DNA from: an uncultured Lachnospiraceae bacterium
GTDB lineage: Bacteria; Bacillota; Clostridia; Lachnospirales; Lachnospiraceae
DNA: 39,168 nt
Reading direction: 5' to 3'
Assembly: GCA_900546325.1 (NCBI GenBank)
Contig: URCR01000025.1
Span: forward strand, 1 to 39,168
The notes under the pieces were generated by a model. That model saw nothing but the letters and a program-made list of their open reading frames with translations, did not search any database and was not told the origin of the DNA. Position numbers and translations under genes: made by a program. Of the stretch, positions 24,732-33,897 are shown in pieces. The first letter of the stretch is position 1. Every line of letters begins with the position of its first letter.

Positions 24732-25307
24732 ATGAGCAGCCGTATTGAGCAGATTATTGAAGAGATTGAGGAGTATATTGACGGATGTCCGTTTAAGCCA
24801 TTATCTACATCAAAGATTATCGTAAATAAGGATCACATTGATGAATTACTCCGGGAACTCCGCATGAAGACACCGGATGAGATCAAGCGCTATCAGAAGA
24901 TCATTTCCAATAAGGATGCGATCCTTGCTGATGCACAGGCAAAGGCAGACAGTATGCTGGAGGAAGCACATGTACAGACAAATGAGCTGGTAAGTGAGCA
25001 TGAGATCATGCAGCAGGCTTACGCGCAGGCAAATGAAGTTGTGATGGCGGCAACGGAGCAGGCGCAGCAGATTCTTGACAATGCCACAAATGATGCAAAT
25101 GATATCCGTTTAGGCGCCGTGCAGTATACAGACGAACTTTTAGCAGGTGTTGAGAGTATTGTGGGTCATACAATGGACAGTTATACATCGAAGTTTGACG
25201 GTCTTGTAAATTCCCTGAAGGAATGTTATGACGTTGTACGCACAAACCGCGCAGAACTTGTTCAGCAGGAAGAGCCGGAGTACGATGCAAACCAGACTCA
25301 GAACTAA
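24732..25307 (+). CDS. Coiled-coil protein, DivIVA / ATP-synthase-b-like
   Basis: A 191-residue hydrophilic protein, two bases after the coaD stop. It has an N-terminal segment (EIEEYIDGCPFKPLSTSKII) then a long Ala/Gln/Glu-rich coiled coil (about residues 50-125: ILADAQAKADSMLEEAHVQT) and an acidic C-terminus. Homologues in Clostridia are often labelled ATPase, but no P-loop or other nucleotide-binding motif is visible, so that name is not supported. The arrangement resembles DivIVA-type scaffolds or F0 subunit b. Its stop codon overlaps the stop of ylbJ on the other strand. Confidence 0.82.
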   Translation: MSSRIEQIIEEIEEYIDGCPFKPLSTSKIIVNKDHIDELLRELRMKTPDEIKRYQKIISNKDAILADAQAKADSMLEEAHVQTNELVSEHEIMQQAYAQANEVVMAATEQAQQILDNATNDANDIRLGAVQYTDELLAGVESIVGHTMDSYTSKFDGLVNSLKECYDVVRTNRAELVQQEEPEYDANQTQN

Positions 25308-26263
25308 GGGTGCAGAAAGAGCAGGAAGAAAAGTGCAGCGAGCATTCCGCAGAGAACTGCAGTAATCAGTTTTTGAAGGAAATAGGGAAAGATGGAAAGC
25401 CCGGTTCCTTCTAACATGCAGTTCGTCTGCGCGATAGAGCAGACACCGCCGAATGCGGTGAGAGAAAGCGTCAGAATGAAGCGCATGCCGAAAGGAATGT
25501 CCGAGGCACATAACATTGGAATTCCGTTTGTGATTTCTAAAAACGGAAGTGCCACATTCAGAAATGGAATGTTTTGCAATGGGGCAGAAGATAGCAGTGA
25601 GATCAGGATTGAGAAGAGGATGATATAACCTCCGACTTTTGTGATCGTTTCAAAGCTGTTCATAATACAGGTATCCAGCATTTGAAAATTGATGCAAATG
25701 CGGGGTGCCTGTTTTTTTGTACTGTCAGCAACACTGTTTTCTGGCAGGGAAGCATAGGACTTTTTATGATAAAAAGGGTAGAAGACGGCGCTTGACAGAA
25801 CCGGAGTCAAAAACAGAAGAAATAAAGAAGGGATCATAAGGGACTCCTTCTGGAAATTTTGCCAGACGACATAGCTGATAATAAACATCGGACTCGTGTT
25901 ATTGCAAAAGGAGAGCAGATATTGTCCTTCTGCCTTGGAGATCCGTCCCTGTCGGAGGAGATCGGCAGTCACTTTAGCTCCCATCGGATAACCGCAGAGG
26001 AATCCTGCGATAATGGCAAAAGAGGCGCTCTCAGAAGTGCGGAACAATTTGCGAAAAAGAGGTCCGAAAACTCGGTCAAGATAGGAGATACTGTTTGTAG
26101 AGATCAGAAGCCCGGACAGAATCATAAATGGAAGCAGTGTCGGAAGAACCGTCTGAAACCAGAGAAGAAGCCCTTTGCTCGCCCCGAAAAATACTTCCTG
26201 CGGGCACAAGAGCATGATAAGGAAAAAGAGAATGATTCCAAAACTTACGGCTTTACGTTTCAT
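25304..26263 (-). CDS. ylbJ: Sporulation integral membrane protein YlbJ
   Basis: A 319-residue polytopic protein of the nucleoside-recognition/Gate family; in Bacillus YlbJ is needed for proper spore formation. Visible features are a hydrophobic N-terminus (VSFGIILFFLIMLLCPQEVF), GFLCGYPMGAKVTADLL (the Gate-domain GYPxGAK motif), SFCNNTSPMFII and several later spans. The ATG at 26263 is preferred over an upstream in-frame start because AGGAGG precedes it by eight bases. It is convergent with the coaD operon, keeping the rsmD-coaD-ylbJ neighbourhood of Bacillus but with ylbJ inverted. Confidence 0.92.
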   Translation of the reverse strand: MKRKAVSFGIILFFLIMLLCPQEVFFGASKGLLLWFQTVLPTLLPFMILSGLLISTNSISYLDRVFGPLFRKLFRTSESASFAIIAGFLCGYPMGAKVTADLLRQGRISKAEGQYLLSFCNNTSPMFIISYVVWQNFQKESLMIPSLFLLFLTPVLSSAVFYPFYHKKSYASLPENSVADSTKKQAPRICINFQMLDTCIMNSFETITKVGGYIILFSILISLLSSAPLQNIPFLNVALPFLEITNGIPMLCASDIPFGMRFILTLSLTAFGGVCSIAQTNCMLEGTGLSIFPYFLQKLITAVLCGMLAALFFLLFLHP

Positions 26264-26305
26264 AGTGTGACCTCCTGCGAATGTCCAAGTAGATTTTCTG
26301 TAACT

Positions 26306-26336
26306 ATTCATATGGGGAAAAATCATTTTTTATGTC
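26306..26336 (-). promoter_or_regulatory. Possible sigma-E promoter for ylbJ
   Basis: On the minus strand GACATAAA (26336-26329), a 14-bp spacer and CATATGAAT (26314-26306). This is roughly the sigma-E pattern (ATA-type -35, CATA-type -10) and ylbJ is a mother-cell sigma-E gene in Bacillus. The match is loose. Confidence 0.3.
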
Positions 26337-26476
26337 CGGTGTGCCCTCCCAACTAAAATGAGAAGGATGTTTTTGATATGGGAAATTCGGCGGCCTGCAA
26401 AAAAGACGACGGATAAAGAGGCGAAAAGATTCATAGAATAGTGTTAAGAAAAAACTGCAGGACGGTGACAGACCGT

Positions 26477-27325
26477 ATGAAAAAAGAAGCATTTGGAGAG
26501 AAAAAAATATGGCTGGCATTGTTCGTGTTTCTGGCAGCATTTTTCTGTCAGATCGGACTGCATGAATTCTATGAGGAGGGCAAATCGAAAAGGCTCCATG
26601 CGGATACGGTTCAGACAGCGGCATTTCGCAGGCAGCAGGTGACAGCGGAGATGGCACCCTACATACAGAAATCAGAAGATCCCGGCAGAGATCTCGGAAT
26701 CTACTGGCTGGAGACAAAATTCGGATACGAAACATTCCCGTGGCAGATTTCCGGTGAAACATTTCAGGAGAGAGAAAAGCGCTGGAAGCGAAACCCTTCC
26801 TATGAATCATACAGAAATACTTGCCGCGCAATCTGGAATGCGGTGGAGTATTTTCCGATACCTGAATCAGAAAAGCCTGGCAGAAAATTTGTGTCCTTTG
26901 CAGATTCATGGATGGAAGAGCGGAATTATGGAGGGAAAAGAGGGCATGAGGGGACGGATCTGATGGCGGGAGAAAATGTAAGAGGACTGTACCCGGTCCT
27001 CAGTATGACCGACGGGACAGTGGCAAAGATCGGATGGCTTGAAAAAGGCGGGAACCGGATTGGGATCTGGAATGAGGCCGGAGCATATTTTTATTACGCG
27101 CATCTTGATTCTTACGCAAATTTGAAAGTCGGAGATCAGGTGAAAGCCGGTCAGCTTCTTGGATTTATGGGAGACACCGGATATGGAGAAGCGGGGACGA
27201 AAGGAATGTTTCCGGTCCATCTGCATCTGGGGATTTATATTTATCCTGATGGGATTGAGATGAGTGTCGATCCATATGCGGTCCTAAAGTATGCAAAACA
27301 AAAGAAGCTGAAATATTGTTACTGA
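26477..27325 (+). CDS. M23 family metallopeptidase, membrane anchored
   Basis: A 282-residue putative peptidoglycan endopeptidase with one N-terminal membrane helix (about residues 12-30) and a C-terminal LytM domain. Zinc ligands are H157 and D161 (GHEGTD) and the H248-x-H250 pair (VHLHLG), with the complete core in between (GTVAKIGWL, YYAHLDSYANLKVGDQV). The middle region (about 60-130) is not recognised. The start is unsure: ATG at 26477 is preceded by a weak AGGA 14 bases upstream; a GTG at 26441 is the alternative. It is divergent from ylbJ; a spore or division role is possible but not shown. Confidence 0.88.
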   Translation: MKKEAFGEKKIWLALFVFLAAFFCQIGLHEFYEEGKSKRLHADTVQTAAFRRQQVTAEMAPYIQKSEDPGRDLGIYWLETKFGYETFPWQISGETFQEREKRWKRNPSYESYRNTCRAIWNAVEYFPIPESEKPGRKFVSFADSWMEERNYGGKRGHEGTDLMAGENVRGLYPVLSMTDGTVAKIGWLEKGGNRIGIWNEAGAYFYYAHLDSYANLKVGDQVKAGQLLGFMGDTGYGEAGTKGMFPVHLHLGIYIYPDGIEMSVDPYAVLKYAKQKKLKYCY

Positions 27326-27454
27326 TACAGAGGCGCGTTTTTGCTGTACTGGGAACGGAACACTTTTACATGCGGTTTGGGGTGGTACAATAAAATGGAA
27401 TATGATACAATATATTGGGTGATTTTTTTGAGATAATACCATTTGGAGGAAAAA

Positions 27455-28870
27455 ATGAATTTACCAATCGAATTTGAAGAGAAAATGAAGGTATTGCTTC
27501 GTGAAGAATATGAAGAATATATAAAGCGCTATGAGGAGCCACGCTTGTATGGGCTTCGGGTGAATACGAGAAAGATCAGTGTGGAAGAGTTTCTGAAAAT
27601 CTCTCCGTTTGAACTAAAGCCGATTCCATGGATTGAGAACGGGTTTTACTATGACGGAGATCATGTGCAGCCATCAAAGCATCCATACTATTTTGCGGGA
27701 CTTTACTATCTTCAGGAGCCGAGTGCGATGACTCCGGCAAACCGTCTCCCGATCAAGCCCGGAGACAAAGTATTTGATGTGTGTGCAGCGCCGGGAGGAA
27801 AGGCGACAGAGCTTGGAGCTAAGCTTGACGGTACGGGAGTGCTTGTCGCAAATGACATCAGTAATTCCAGAGCAAAGGGACTGCTGAAGAATGTTGAATT
27901 GTTCGGAATCGGAAATGTACTCGTGCTGAGCGAGGAGCCGGGGAAGATAGAAGAATATTTCGAAGGATATTTTGATAAGATTCTGATCGATGCTCCTTGT
28001 TCCGGGGAAGGAATGTTCCGAAAAGATAAAAAGATGGTCAAAGCATGGGAAGAACACGGACCGGAATTTTTTGCAAAGATTCAGAGAAGTATCGTGACAC
28101 AGGCAGCGAGAATGTTAAAGCCGGGCGGAATGATGCTGTATTCCACCTGTACATTTGATCCCAAAGAAAATGAAGGGACGATCGAATATCTGTTAGAGCA
28201 GTACCCGGAATTTCAGATCTGTGAGATCGCACCGTATGAAGGATTCTGTCCGGGTATCCCTGAAGTTTCAGAGAGCAAGAGGGAAGAACTGTCTAAAACC
28301 GTGCGGATATTTCCGCACAAGCTTCACGGAGAAGGGCATTATGTGGCGCTGCTGCAGAAAGGGGAGCCGCAGGCGGAAGAAAACAGAGCGCAGTCAAAGC
28401 AAAGAGGGGGAAAGGCAGACAGAAATCCAAAGACCGGAGTGAAGAAGATCCCGGAAGAACTGGAAGCATTTTTTGAAAATGTCAGCTGGAAGCCGGAGAA
28501 AAACCGTCTGGAAATCCATGGGGAGTGCGTCTACTATATGCCGGAGGATCTGCCGGATGTCAGAGGAATCCGCTTCCTCCGCACGGGTCTGCTTCTCGGA
28601 GAACTGAAGAAGAACCGATTTGAGCCAAGCCAAGCATTTGCGATGAATCTGAAAAAGGAAGAATACAGACACTGCATCTGTCTTTCAGCGGAAGATGAGC
28701 GTGTGATCAAGTATTTAAAAGGGGAGACATTGGATGTGGAAGAACTTGTCTCGCCGAAAGAGAAAGGATGGTATCTGATCTGTGTCGATGACTATCCGCT
28801 GGGATGGGGAAAGCTTTCTGCCGGAACAGTGAAGAATAAATATCTTCCGGGATGGAGATGGCAGTCATAA
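27455..28870 (+). CDS. RsmF-type RNA (cytosine-5) methyltransferase
   Basis: A 471-residue NOP2/Sun-family enzyme that transfers methyl from SAM to cytosine in RNA, probably 16S rRNA. The SAM motif is VFDVCAAPGGKATELGAKL; the two catalytic cysteines are C182 (DAPCSGEG) and C232 (STCTFDP). A C-terminal region (about residues 320-471) matches the RsmF PUA-like extension (KYLKGETLDVE, GWYLICVDDYPLGWGKL). The ATG at 27455 follows TTTGGAGG. It heads a collinear series running to recU; the next gene shares one base. Confidence 0.92.
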   Translation: MNLPIEFEEKMKVLLREEYEEYIKRYEEPRLYGLRVNTRKISVEEFLKISPFELKPIPWIENGFYYDGDHVQPSKHPYYFAGLYYLQEPSAMTPANRLPIKPGDKVFDVCAAPGGKATELGAKLDGTGVLVANDISNSRAKGLLKNVELFGIGNVLVLSEEPGKIEEYFEGYFDKILIDAPCSGEGMFRKDKKMVKAWEEHGPEFFAKIQRSIVTQAARMLKPGGMMLYSTCTFDPKENEGTIEYLLEQYPEFQICEIAPYEGFCPGIPEVSESKREELSKTVRIFPHKLHGEGHYVALLQKGEPQAEENRAQSKQRGGKADRNPKTGVKKIPEELEAFFENVSWKPEKNRLEIHGECVYYMPEDLPDVRGIRFLRTGLLLGELKKNRFEPSQAFAMNLKKEEYRHCICLSAEDERVIKYLKGETLDVEELVSPKEKGWYLICVDDYPLGWGKLSAGTVKNKYLPGWRWQS

Positions 28871-29583
28871 TGTTGAGATTAGATAAATACCTTGCCGACA
28901 TGCAGGTCGGGACAAGAAGTGAAGTAAAGCAGATGATCCGGAAGGGGCTGGTCACGGTAGACGGCCTTGTCATAAAAAAGCCGGAAGAAAAAGTGGACTG
29001 CGAGAGTCAGGTCGTCACATGTGGCGGGGTGATCGTCTCTTACCAGCAATACGAATACTATATGCTGAACAAGCCGGCAGGTGTTGTTTCGGCGACAGAG
29101 GATCCGAGAGATCAGACAGTGATAGATCTCATTGAAGACCGGAGGCGGAAAGATTTATTCCCGGCAGGGAGACTGGATAAGGATACAGAAGGTCTTCTGC
29201 TCATCACAAACGACGGGGCGCTGGCGCATGACCTGCTGTCTCCGAAGAAACATGTGGACAAGAAGTATTATGCCAGAATCGAAGGTGCAGTGACGGAAGA
29301 AGACATAAAGATGTTTCAGGAAGGTGTCGATATCGGTGAAAAGAAGATGACCCTTCCGGCAGTGCTTACGATTTTACGCTCCGGCGAGGAGTCGGAGATT
29401 ACACTTACGATCTGCGAAGGCAAATTTCATCAAGTCAAAAGAATGTTTGAGGCGGTCGGAAAGAAAGTGACTTATCTAAAGCGGCTGTCGATGGGAAGTC
29501 TTGTGTTGGACGAACAACTTCTTCCGGGCGAATACCGGACACTGACCGAACAGGAACTTACACAATTAAAACAAATGAGGTAG
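28870..29583 (+). CDS. RsuA/RluB-family pseudouridine synthase
   Basis: A 237-residue enzyme that isomerises uridine to pseudouridine in rRNA. It has an N-terminal S4 RNA-binding domain (MLRLDKYLADMQVGTRSEV, about residues 1-55) and the catalytic motif GRLDKDTEGLLLITNDG with D103 as the expected nucleophile. The target is probably 16S U516 (RsuA) or a 23S site (RluB); the short length favours RsuA. The ATG overlaps the upstream TAA by one base. Confidence 0.92.
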   Translation: MLRLDKYLADMQVGTRSEVKQMIRKGLVTVDGLVIKKPEEKVDCESQVVTCGGVIVSYQQYEYYMLNKPAGVVSATEDPRDQTVIDLIEDRRRKDLFPAGRLDKDTEGLLLITNDGALAHDLLSPKKHVDKKYYARIEGAVTEEDIKMFQEGVDIGEKKMTLPAVLTILRSGEESEITLTICEGKFHQVKRMFEAVGKKVTYLKRLSMGSLVLDEQLLPGEYRTLTEQELTQLKQMR

Positions 29584-29588
29584 AAAGA

Positions 29589-31508
29589 ATGAATCAGGGA
29601 TTTTTGCCAGTGTGCAGAAAGGATATGGAAGAGCGGGGATGGGATGCGGTAGATTTCGCCTATGTGATCGGGGACGCCTATGTAGACCACCCGTCATTTG
29701 GTCCGGCGATCATCAGCCGGATCCTGGAGGCAAACGGATACCGGGTGGGAATCATCTCCCAGCCGGACTGGAAAGATAATACAAGTATTATGGAATATGG
29801 GGAACCCAAACTCGGATTTTTGATCAGCGGGGGGAATATGGACTCGATGGTCAACCACTATTCCGTATCGAAGAAAAGAAGAAAGACAGACGCCTTTACA
29901 CCGGGAGGAGTCATGGGAAAGCGTCCGGACTATGCGACGATCGTTTACGGGAATCTGATCCGGCAGGTCTATAAGAAAATACCGGTCATCATCGGGGGGA
30001 TTGAGGCAAGCTTAAGGCGGCTTGCACACTATGATTACTGGTCGAATCATTTGAAGAGATCCATCCTGTTAGATTCAGGGGCAGATCTGATCTCCTATGG
30101 GATGGGAGAGCGTTCGATCGTTGAGATTGCAGACGCACTAAAGAGCGGAATTGCAGTCGGAGATATTACATTCATCGACGGGACAGTGTACAAGGCAAAA
30201 GATCTTGGCAGTGTCTATGATGCCGTTATTCTTCCGTCCTATGAAGAATTAAAAAAAGATAAATTAAACTATGCGAGAAGTTTTTATGTACAATACTGTA
30301 ATACGGATCCGTTTTCAGGCAAACGGCTTGTGGAGCCTTATTCGGATCATCTGTATGTTGTGCAGAATCCTCCGGCGAAGCCTTTGTCGCAGCCGGAGAT
30401 GGACAGAGTGTACAGCTTCCCGTATATGCGGACGTATCATCCGTCCTATGAAGCGGCAGGAGGCGTCCCGGCAATCGAGGAAGTAAAGTACAGCCTGATC
30501 AGCAACCGCGGCTGTTTTGGCGGCTGCAATTTCTGTGCGCTGACCTTCCACCAGGGGCGTATCATCCAGACAAGAAGTCATGAGTCATTGTTGGCGGAGG
30601 CGAACCAGTTTATTTGGGAGAAGGACTTCAAGGGATACATCCACGATGTGGGCGGGCCGACAGCGAATTTCCGCGCACCGTCCTGTGAAAAGCAGCTTCA
30701 GCACGGTGTGTGCAAAGAAAAGCAGTGTCTGTTTCCAAAGCCATGCAGGAATCTGAAGGTGGATCACAAGGACTACTTAAAACTGCTGCGGAAATTGCGG
30801 GAACTTCCAAATGTGAAGAAAGTATTTATCCGCTCCGGCATCCGGTTCGACTATCTGATGGCAGACAAAGATGATACATTTTTCAGAGAACTGTGCGAGC
30901 ACCATGTCAGCGGCCAGCTGAAGGTGGCGCCGGAACATATCTCTGACGCAGTGCTTCAAAAAATGGGGAAACCGGAGAATCATGTGTATGAGGCATTTAC
31001 GGAAAAATATAAGAAGATCAATCAGAAGCTGGGGAAAAATCAGTTTTTAGTTCCGTATCTGATGTCTTCCCATCCGGGGTCAACGATGAAAGAGGCGGTA
31101 GAGCTTGCAGAGTATTTAAGAGATCTTGGCTACATGCCGGAGCAGGTGCAGGATTTCTATCCGACGCCTTCGACGATCTCTACCTGCATGTATTATACGG
31201 GGGTGGATCCGAGAACAATGGAAAAAGTCTATGTGCCGGTGAATCCGCATGAGAAGGCGATGCAGAGAGCGCTGATCCAGTACCGGAATCCAAAGAATTA
31301 TGATCTGGTGATGGAAGCGCTGAAAAAAGCAGGCCGCATGGATCTGGTAGGATATGACAGACATTGCCTGATCCGTCCAAGACAGCCAAAGCAGGGAGCG
31401 GGGGAAGGATTCAGAAAGCAGGCACAGGGAAAATCACAGGCAAAGGCACAGGGGAAAGGAAAGCAGAAGAAAAAAGCGATCCGAAACGTGCATAAAAAGA
31501 AACAGTAG
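29589..31508 (+). CDS. YgiQ family radical SAM protein
   Basis: A 639-residue radical SAM enzyme of unknown reaction. The B12-binding-like N-terminal domain (AYVIGDAYVDHPSFGPAIISR) precedes the radical SAM core with C309-x3-C313-x2-C316 (CFGGCNFC). A conserved cysteine-bearing segment (CEKQLQHGVCKEKQCLFPKP) follows. The C-terminus is a low-complexity Lys/Gln/Ala tail (about residues 600-639). The ATG follows GAGGTAGAAAG six bases after the pseudouridine synthase stop. Confidence 0.94.
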   Translation: MNQGFLPVCRKDMEERGWDAVDFAYVIGDAYVDHPSFGPAIISRILEANGYRVGIISQPDWKDNTSIMEYGEPKLGFLISGGNMDSMVNHYSVSKKRRKTDAFTPGGVMGKRPDYATIVYGNLIRQVYKKIPVIIGGIEASLRRLAHYDYWSNHLKRSILLDSGADLISYGMGERSIVEIADALKSGIAVGDITFIDGTVYKAKDLGSVYDAVILPSYEELKKDKLNYARSFYVQYCNTDPFSGKRLVEPYSDHLYVVQNPPAKPLSQPEMDRVYSFPYMRTYHPSYEAAGGVPAIEEVKYSLISNRGCFGGCNFCALTFHQGRIIQTRSHESLLAEANQFIWEKDFKGYIHDVGGPTANFRAPSCEKQLQHGVCKEKQCLFPKPCRNLKVDHKDYLKLLRKLRELPNVKKVFIRSGIRFDYLMADKDDTFFRELCEHHVSGQLKVAPEHISDAVLQKMGKPENHVYEAFTEKYKKINQKLGKNQFLVPYLMSSHPGSTMKEAVELAEYLRDLGYMPEQVQDFYPTPSTISTCMYYTGVDPRTMEKVYVPVNPHEKAMQRALIQYRNPKNYDLVMEALKKAGRMDLVGYDRHCLIRPRQPKQGAGEGFRKQAQGKSQAKAQGKGKQKKKAIRNVHKKKQ

Positions 31509-31546
31509 TCTACAAGAAACAGTAAGATACAAGGGGAGTGTATAAA

Positions 31547-32311
31547 ATGAAGATTGTAATTGTAACAGGAGCGTCTTCCGGACTCGGAAGAGAATTTGTA
31601 CGCCAGATCGAATCACTGTACAAAGAGCTGGATGAGATCTGGATCATTGCCAGAAGAGAAGACAGACTTCTGGAAGTAGAGAGCATGATGATGACGAAAG
31701 TAAGGATTTTTGCGGCAGATCTGAGGCACCGGAGTGCGTTTGATAAAATAGCGGCAGTGCTTCAGGAATTCAATCCGGATGTCCGGATGCTCGTCAATGC
31801 AGCAGGATTCGGCAAAGTCGGAGAGGTAGAAGAAATCTCTGTGACAGACCAGGCGGATATGGTGCGCCTAAACTGTGAAGGACTGACCTATATGACATGC
31901 ATGGTTCTCCCTTATATGAATACGGGAAGCAGGATTGTCAATGTGGCCTCTGCGGCGGCTTTCTGCCCACAGCCGAAATTTTCGGTATATGCAGCGACGA
32001 AGGCATATGTCAAAAGCTTTTCAGACGCCCTCGGTGAGGAAGTGAAGAAAAGGGGGATTTTTGTGACTGCAGTATGCCCGGGACCGGTCCGCACCGAATT
32101 TTTTGAGGTGGCGCGCACAGAGGAAGATGGGCAGAACGCAAAAGATAATTTTATGAAAGAGCCGGAAGTCGTTGTGCGGCAGGCATTGATCGATGCGGCA
32201 AGAGGCAGGAAACTGTCTGTCTGCGGCATTTCCATGAAAAGTGCGAGGATCGCGACGAAAGTTCTTCCCCAGAAGGTTGTGCTTGGTGTGATGCAACATT
32301 TCTGGAAGTAA
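31547..32311 (+). CDS. Short-chain dehydrogenase/reductase
   Basis: A 254-residue NAD(P)-dependent oxidoreductase of the classical SDR type. The cofactor motif TGASSGLG is at residues 7-14, NAAG near 88 and the catalytic Y148-x3-K152 (YAATK) with a Ser upstream (NVASAAA). The PGPVRTEF motif follows. The substrate is not predictable. The ATG at 31547 follows AAGGGGAGTG; a GTG at 31538 is an in-frame alternative. It appears to be part of the same collinear transcript as its neighbours. Confidence 0.92.
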   Translation: MKIVIVTGASSGLGREFVRQIESLYKELDEIWIIARREDRLLEVESMMMTKVRIFAADLRHRSAFDKIAAVLQEFNPDVRMLVNAAGFGKVGEVEEISVTDQADMVRLNCEGLTYMTCMVLPYMNTGSRIVNVASAAAFCPQPKFSVYAATKAYVKSFSDALGEEVKKRGIFVTAVCPGPVRTEFFEVARTEEDGQNAKDNFMKEPEVVVRQALIDAARGRKLSVCGISMKSARIATKVLPQKVVLGVMQHFWK

Positions 32312-32330
32312 ATCAGAGACAGGTGAGAAA

Positions 32331-32891
32331 ATGGAAAAAGGAAGACCAGGCTATCTGGATTCACAGAAGAAAAAAGAAATTTTAAAAACAGCGATGATGT
32401 TTGGGCTTGTCATCGCGATCATGGCGACCGGTTACCTGACAACACATACGAAGAAGAATCTGTTGACCGTTGTGGCGGTTTTGGGATGTCTTCCGGCGGG
32501 AAAATCTCTTGTCGGAGTCATTACCAGGTGGCCGTACCGCTCGATGGGGCAGAAGGAGGCAAAAGAGATCGGACAGGCGGCAGGAAGCATTCCGGTCGTC
32601 TATGATCTGGTCGTGACAAGCTATGAGAAAATCATGCCGATCGACTGTATGGCGGTTTCTGACCATGTGATGATCGGTTATACAAGAAGTAAAAAGACAG
32701 AGCCGGCATATGCCCAGAAACATATCGCCCAGATTTTATCGCAGAACGGATATCAGAAAATGACGATCAAGATTTATGAAAGTTATGAGACATTTTTGCA
32801 GCGTCTGCGGGAACTGGAAGGACTGGGACATGAGCGAAATGAGGAAAGAGAACAGAAACTCTTAGGAATTGTTCTGAATATTTCTCTGTAA
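32331..32891 (+). CDS. Unknown protein with two membrane helices
   Basis: A 186-residue protein I do not recognise. Residues about 21-42 and 44-62 are hydrophobic (FGLVIAIMATGYLTT; LLTVVAVLGCLPAG) and form a hairpin; the C-terminal two thirds are soluble with a mixed alpha/beta look (YDLVVTSYEKIMPIDCMAVS, MTIKIYESYETFLQRL). No catalytic motif is visible. The ATG follows GACAGGTGAG, 20 bases after the SDR stop. It lies between enzyme genes with an RNA theme and may be a domain-family membrane protein of Lachnospiraceae; function is unknown. Confidence 0.75.
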   Translation: MEKGRPGYLDSQKKKEILKTAMMFGLVIAIMATGYLTTHTKKNLLTVVAVLGCLPAGKSLVGVITRWPYRSMGQKEAKEIGQAAGSIPVVYDLVVTSYEKIMPIDCMAVSDHVMIGYTRSKKTEPAYAQKHIAQILSQNGYQKMTIKIYESYETFLQRLRELEGLGHERNEEREQKLLGIVLNISL

Positions 32892-32925
32892 AAATCAGAC
32901 TTGGAAAAAGAGTGGGAGAAAAAAG

Positions 32926-33897
32926 ATGCAGGAAATTAAAGTGACAAAAAATGAGGCGGGGCAGCGTCTGGATAAGCTGCTGGCAAAATATTTGAATGAA
33001 GCGCCAAAGAGTTTTTTCTATAAAATGATGCGAAAGAAAAATATTGTCCTCAATGGAAAGAAAGCGACTGGAAATGAGAAGCTGGAAGAAGGAGATATAG
33101 TGAAATTATTTCTGGCAGACGAGACAATTCAGAAATTTTCCAGCGTGAAAATTCAAAGAACAAAGACAAATCTGTCAGTAATCTACGAGGATGAAGATGT
33201 GGTTCTGATCAACAAACCGGTGGGGATGCTGTCGCAGAAAGCAAAGGAAAGTGATGTTTCTCTTGTAGAACACCTGATTTCGTATCTGCTTGCTGCAGGG
33301 GAGCTGACAGAAGAATCATTAAAAAGTTTTCGTCCGTCGATCTGCAACCGGCTGGACCGCAATACAAGCGGGATTGTCGTGGCAGGGAAAAGTCTTCCGG
33401 GGCTTCAGAAAATGGGCGAGCTTTTCAAAGAACGGACAATTCACAAATATTACCGCTGCCTTGTGCAGGGAGTGATCCGGGAAGACCAATACCTGAAAGG
33501 CTGGCTGAAAAAGGATGAGAAGACAAACAAGGTGCAGGTTTCAGACAGACCGTCGGATTCCTCTGACCAGCCGATCGAGACGGAATACCATCCGCTGTGG
33601 ACAGAGCAGGGGGTGACACTGCTGGAAGTGCGGCTGATCACGGGAAAGACACATCAGATCCGTGCACATCTTGCGTCAGAGGGACATCCGCTGATCGGAG
33701 ATTATAAATATGGTGACCGGAAATTAAACGATTCTTATCAGAAAAAATACGGACTGAAATCACAGCTGCTCCATGCGTACCGGTTAGAGTTCCCGACGCT
33801 TGAGGGCGCCTGCGGCCAGTTGTCTGAAAAGGTGTTTACCGCAGATGTCCCGCCGCTGTTTGCAAAAATCTGCAAAGAGTTAAGGAGCGGGTGCTGA
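32926..33897 (+). CDS. RluA-family pseudouridine synthase (RluC/RluD type)
   Basis: A 323-residue enzyme for uridine isomerisation in 23S rRNA or tRNA. It has an N-terminal S4 domain (GQRLDKLLAKYLNEAPKSF, about residues 12-70) and the catalytic core NRLDRNTSG with D144 as the nucleophile; the usual His before R is replaced by Asn, as in part of the family. The C-terminal TGKTHQIRAHLASEGHPLIGD motif is complete. The next gene, recU, overlaps its stop by one base. Confidence 0.93.
   Translation: MQEIKVTKNEAGQRLDKLLAKYLNEAPKSFFYKMMRKKNIVLNGKKATGNEKLEEGDIVKLFLADETIQKFSSVKIQRTKTNLSVIYEDEDVVLINKPVGMLSQKAKESDVSLVEHLISYLLAAGELTEESLKSFRPSICNRLDRNTSGIVVAGKSLPGLQKMGELFKERTIHKYYRCLVQGVIREDQYLKGWLKKDEKTNKVQVSDRPSDSSDQPIETEYHPLWTEQGVTLLEVRLITGKTHQIRAHLASEGHPLIGDYKYGDRKLNDSYQKKYGLKSQLLHAYRLEFPTLEGACGQLSEKVFTADVPPLFAKICKELRSGC

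Noticed and set aside
27326..27454. Sigma-A promoter before the RsmF-type gene
   Set aside because: Two TACAAT boxes with TGn are present, but no acceptable -35 hexamer at 16-18 bp was found.
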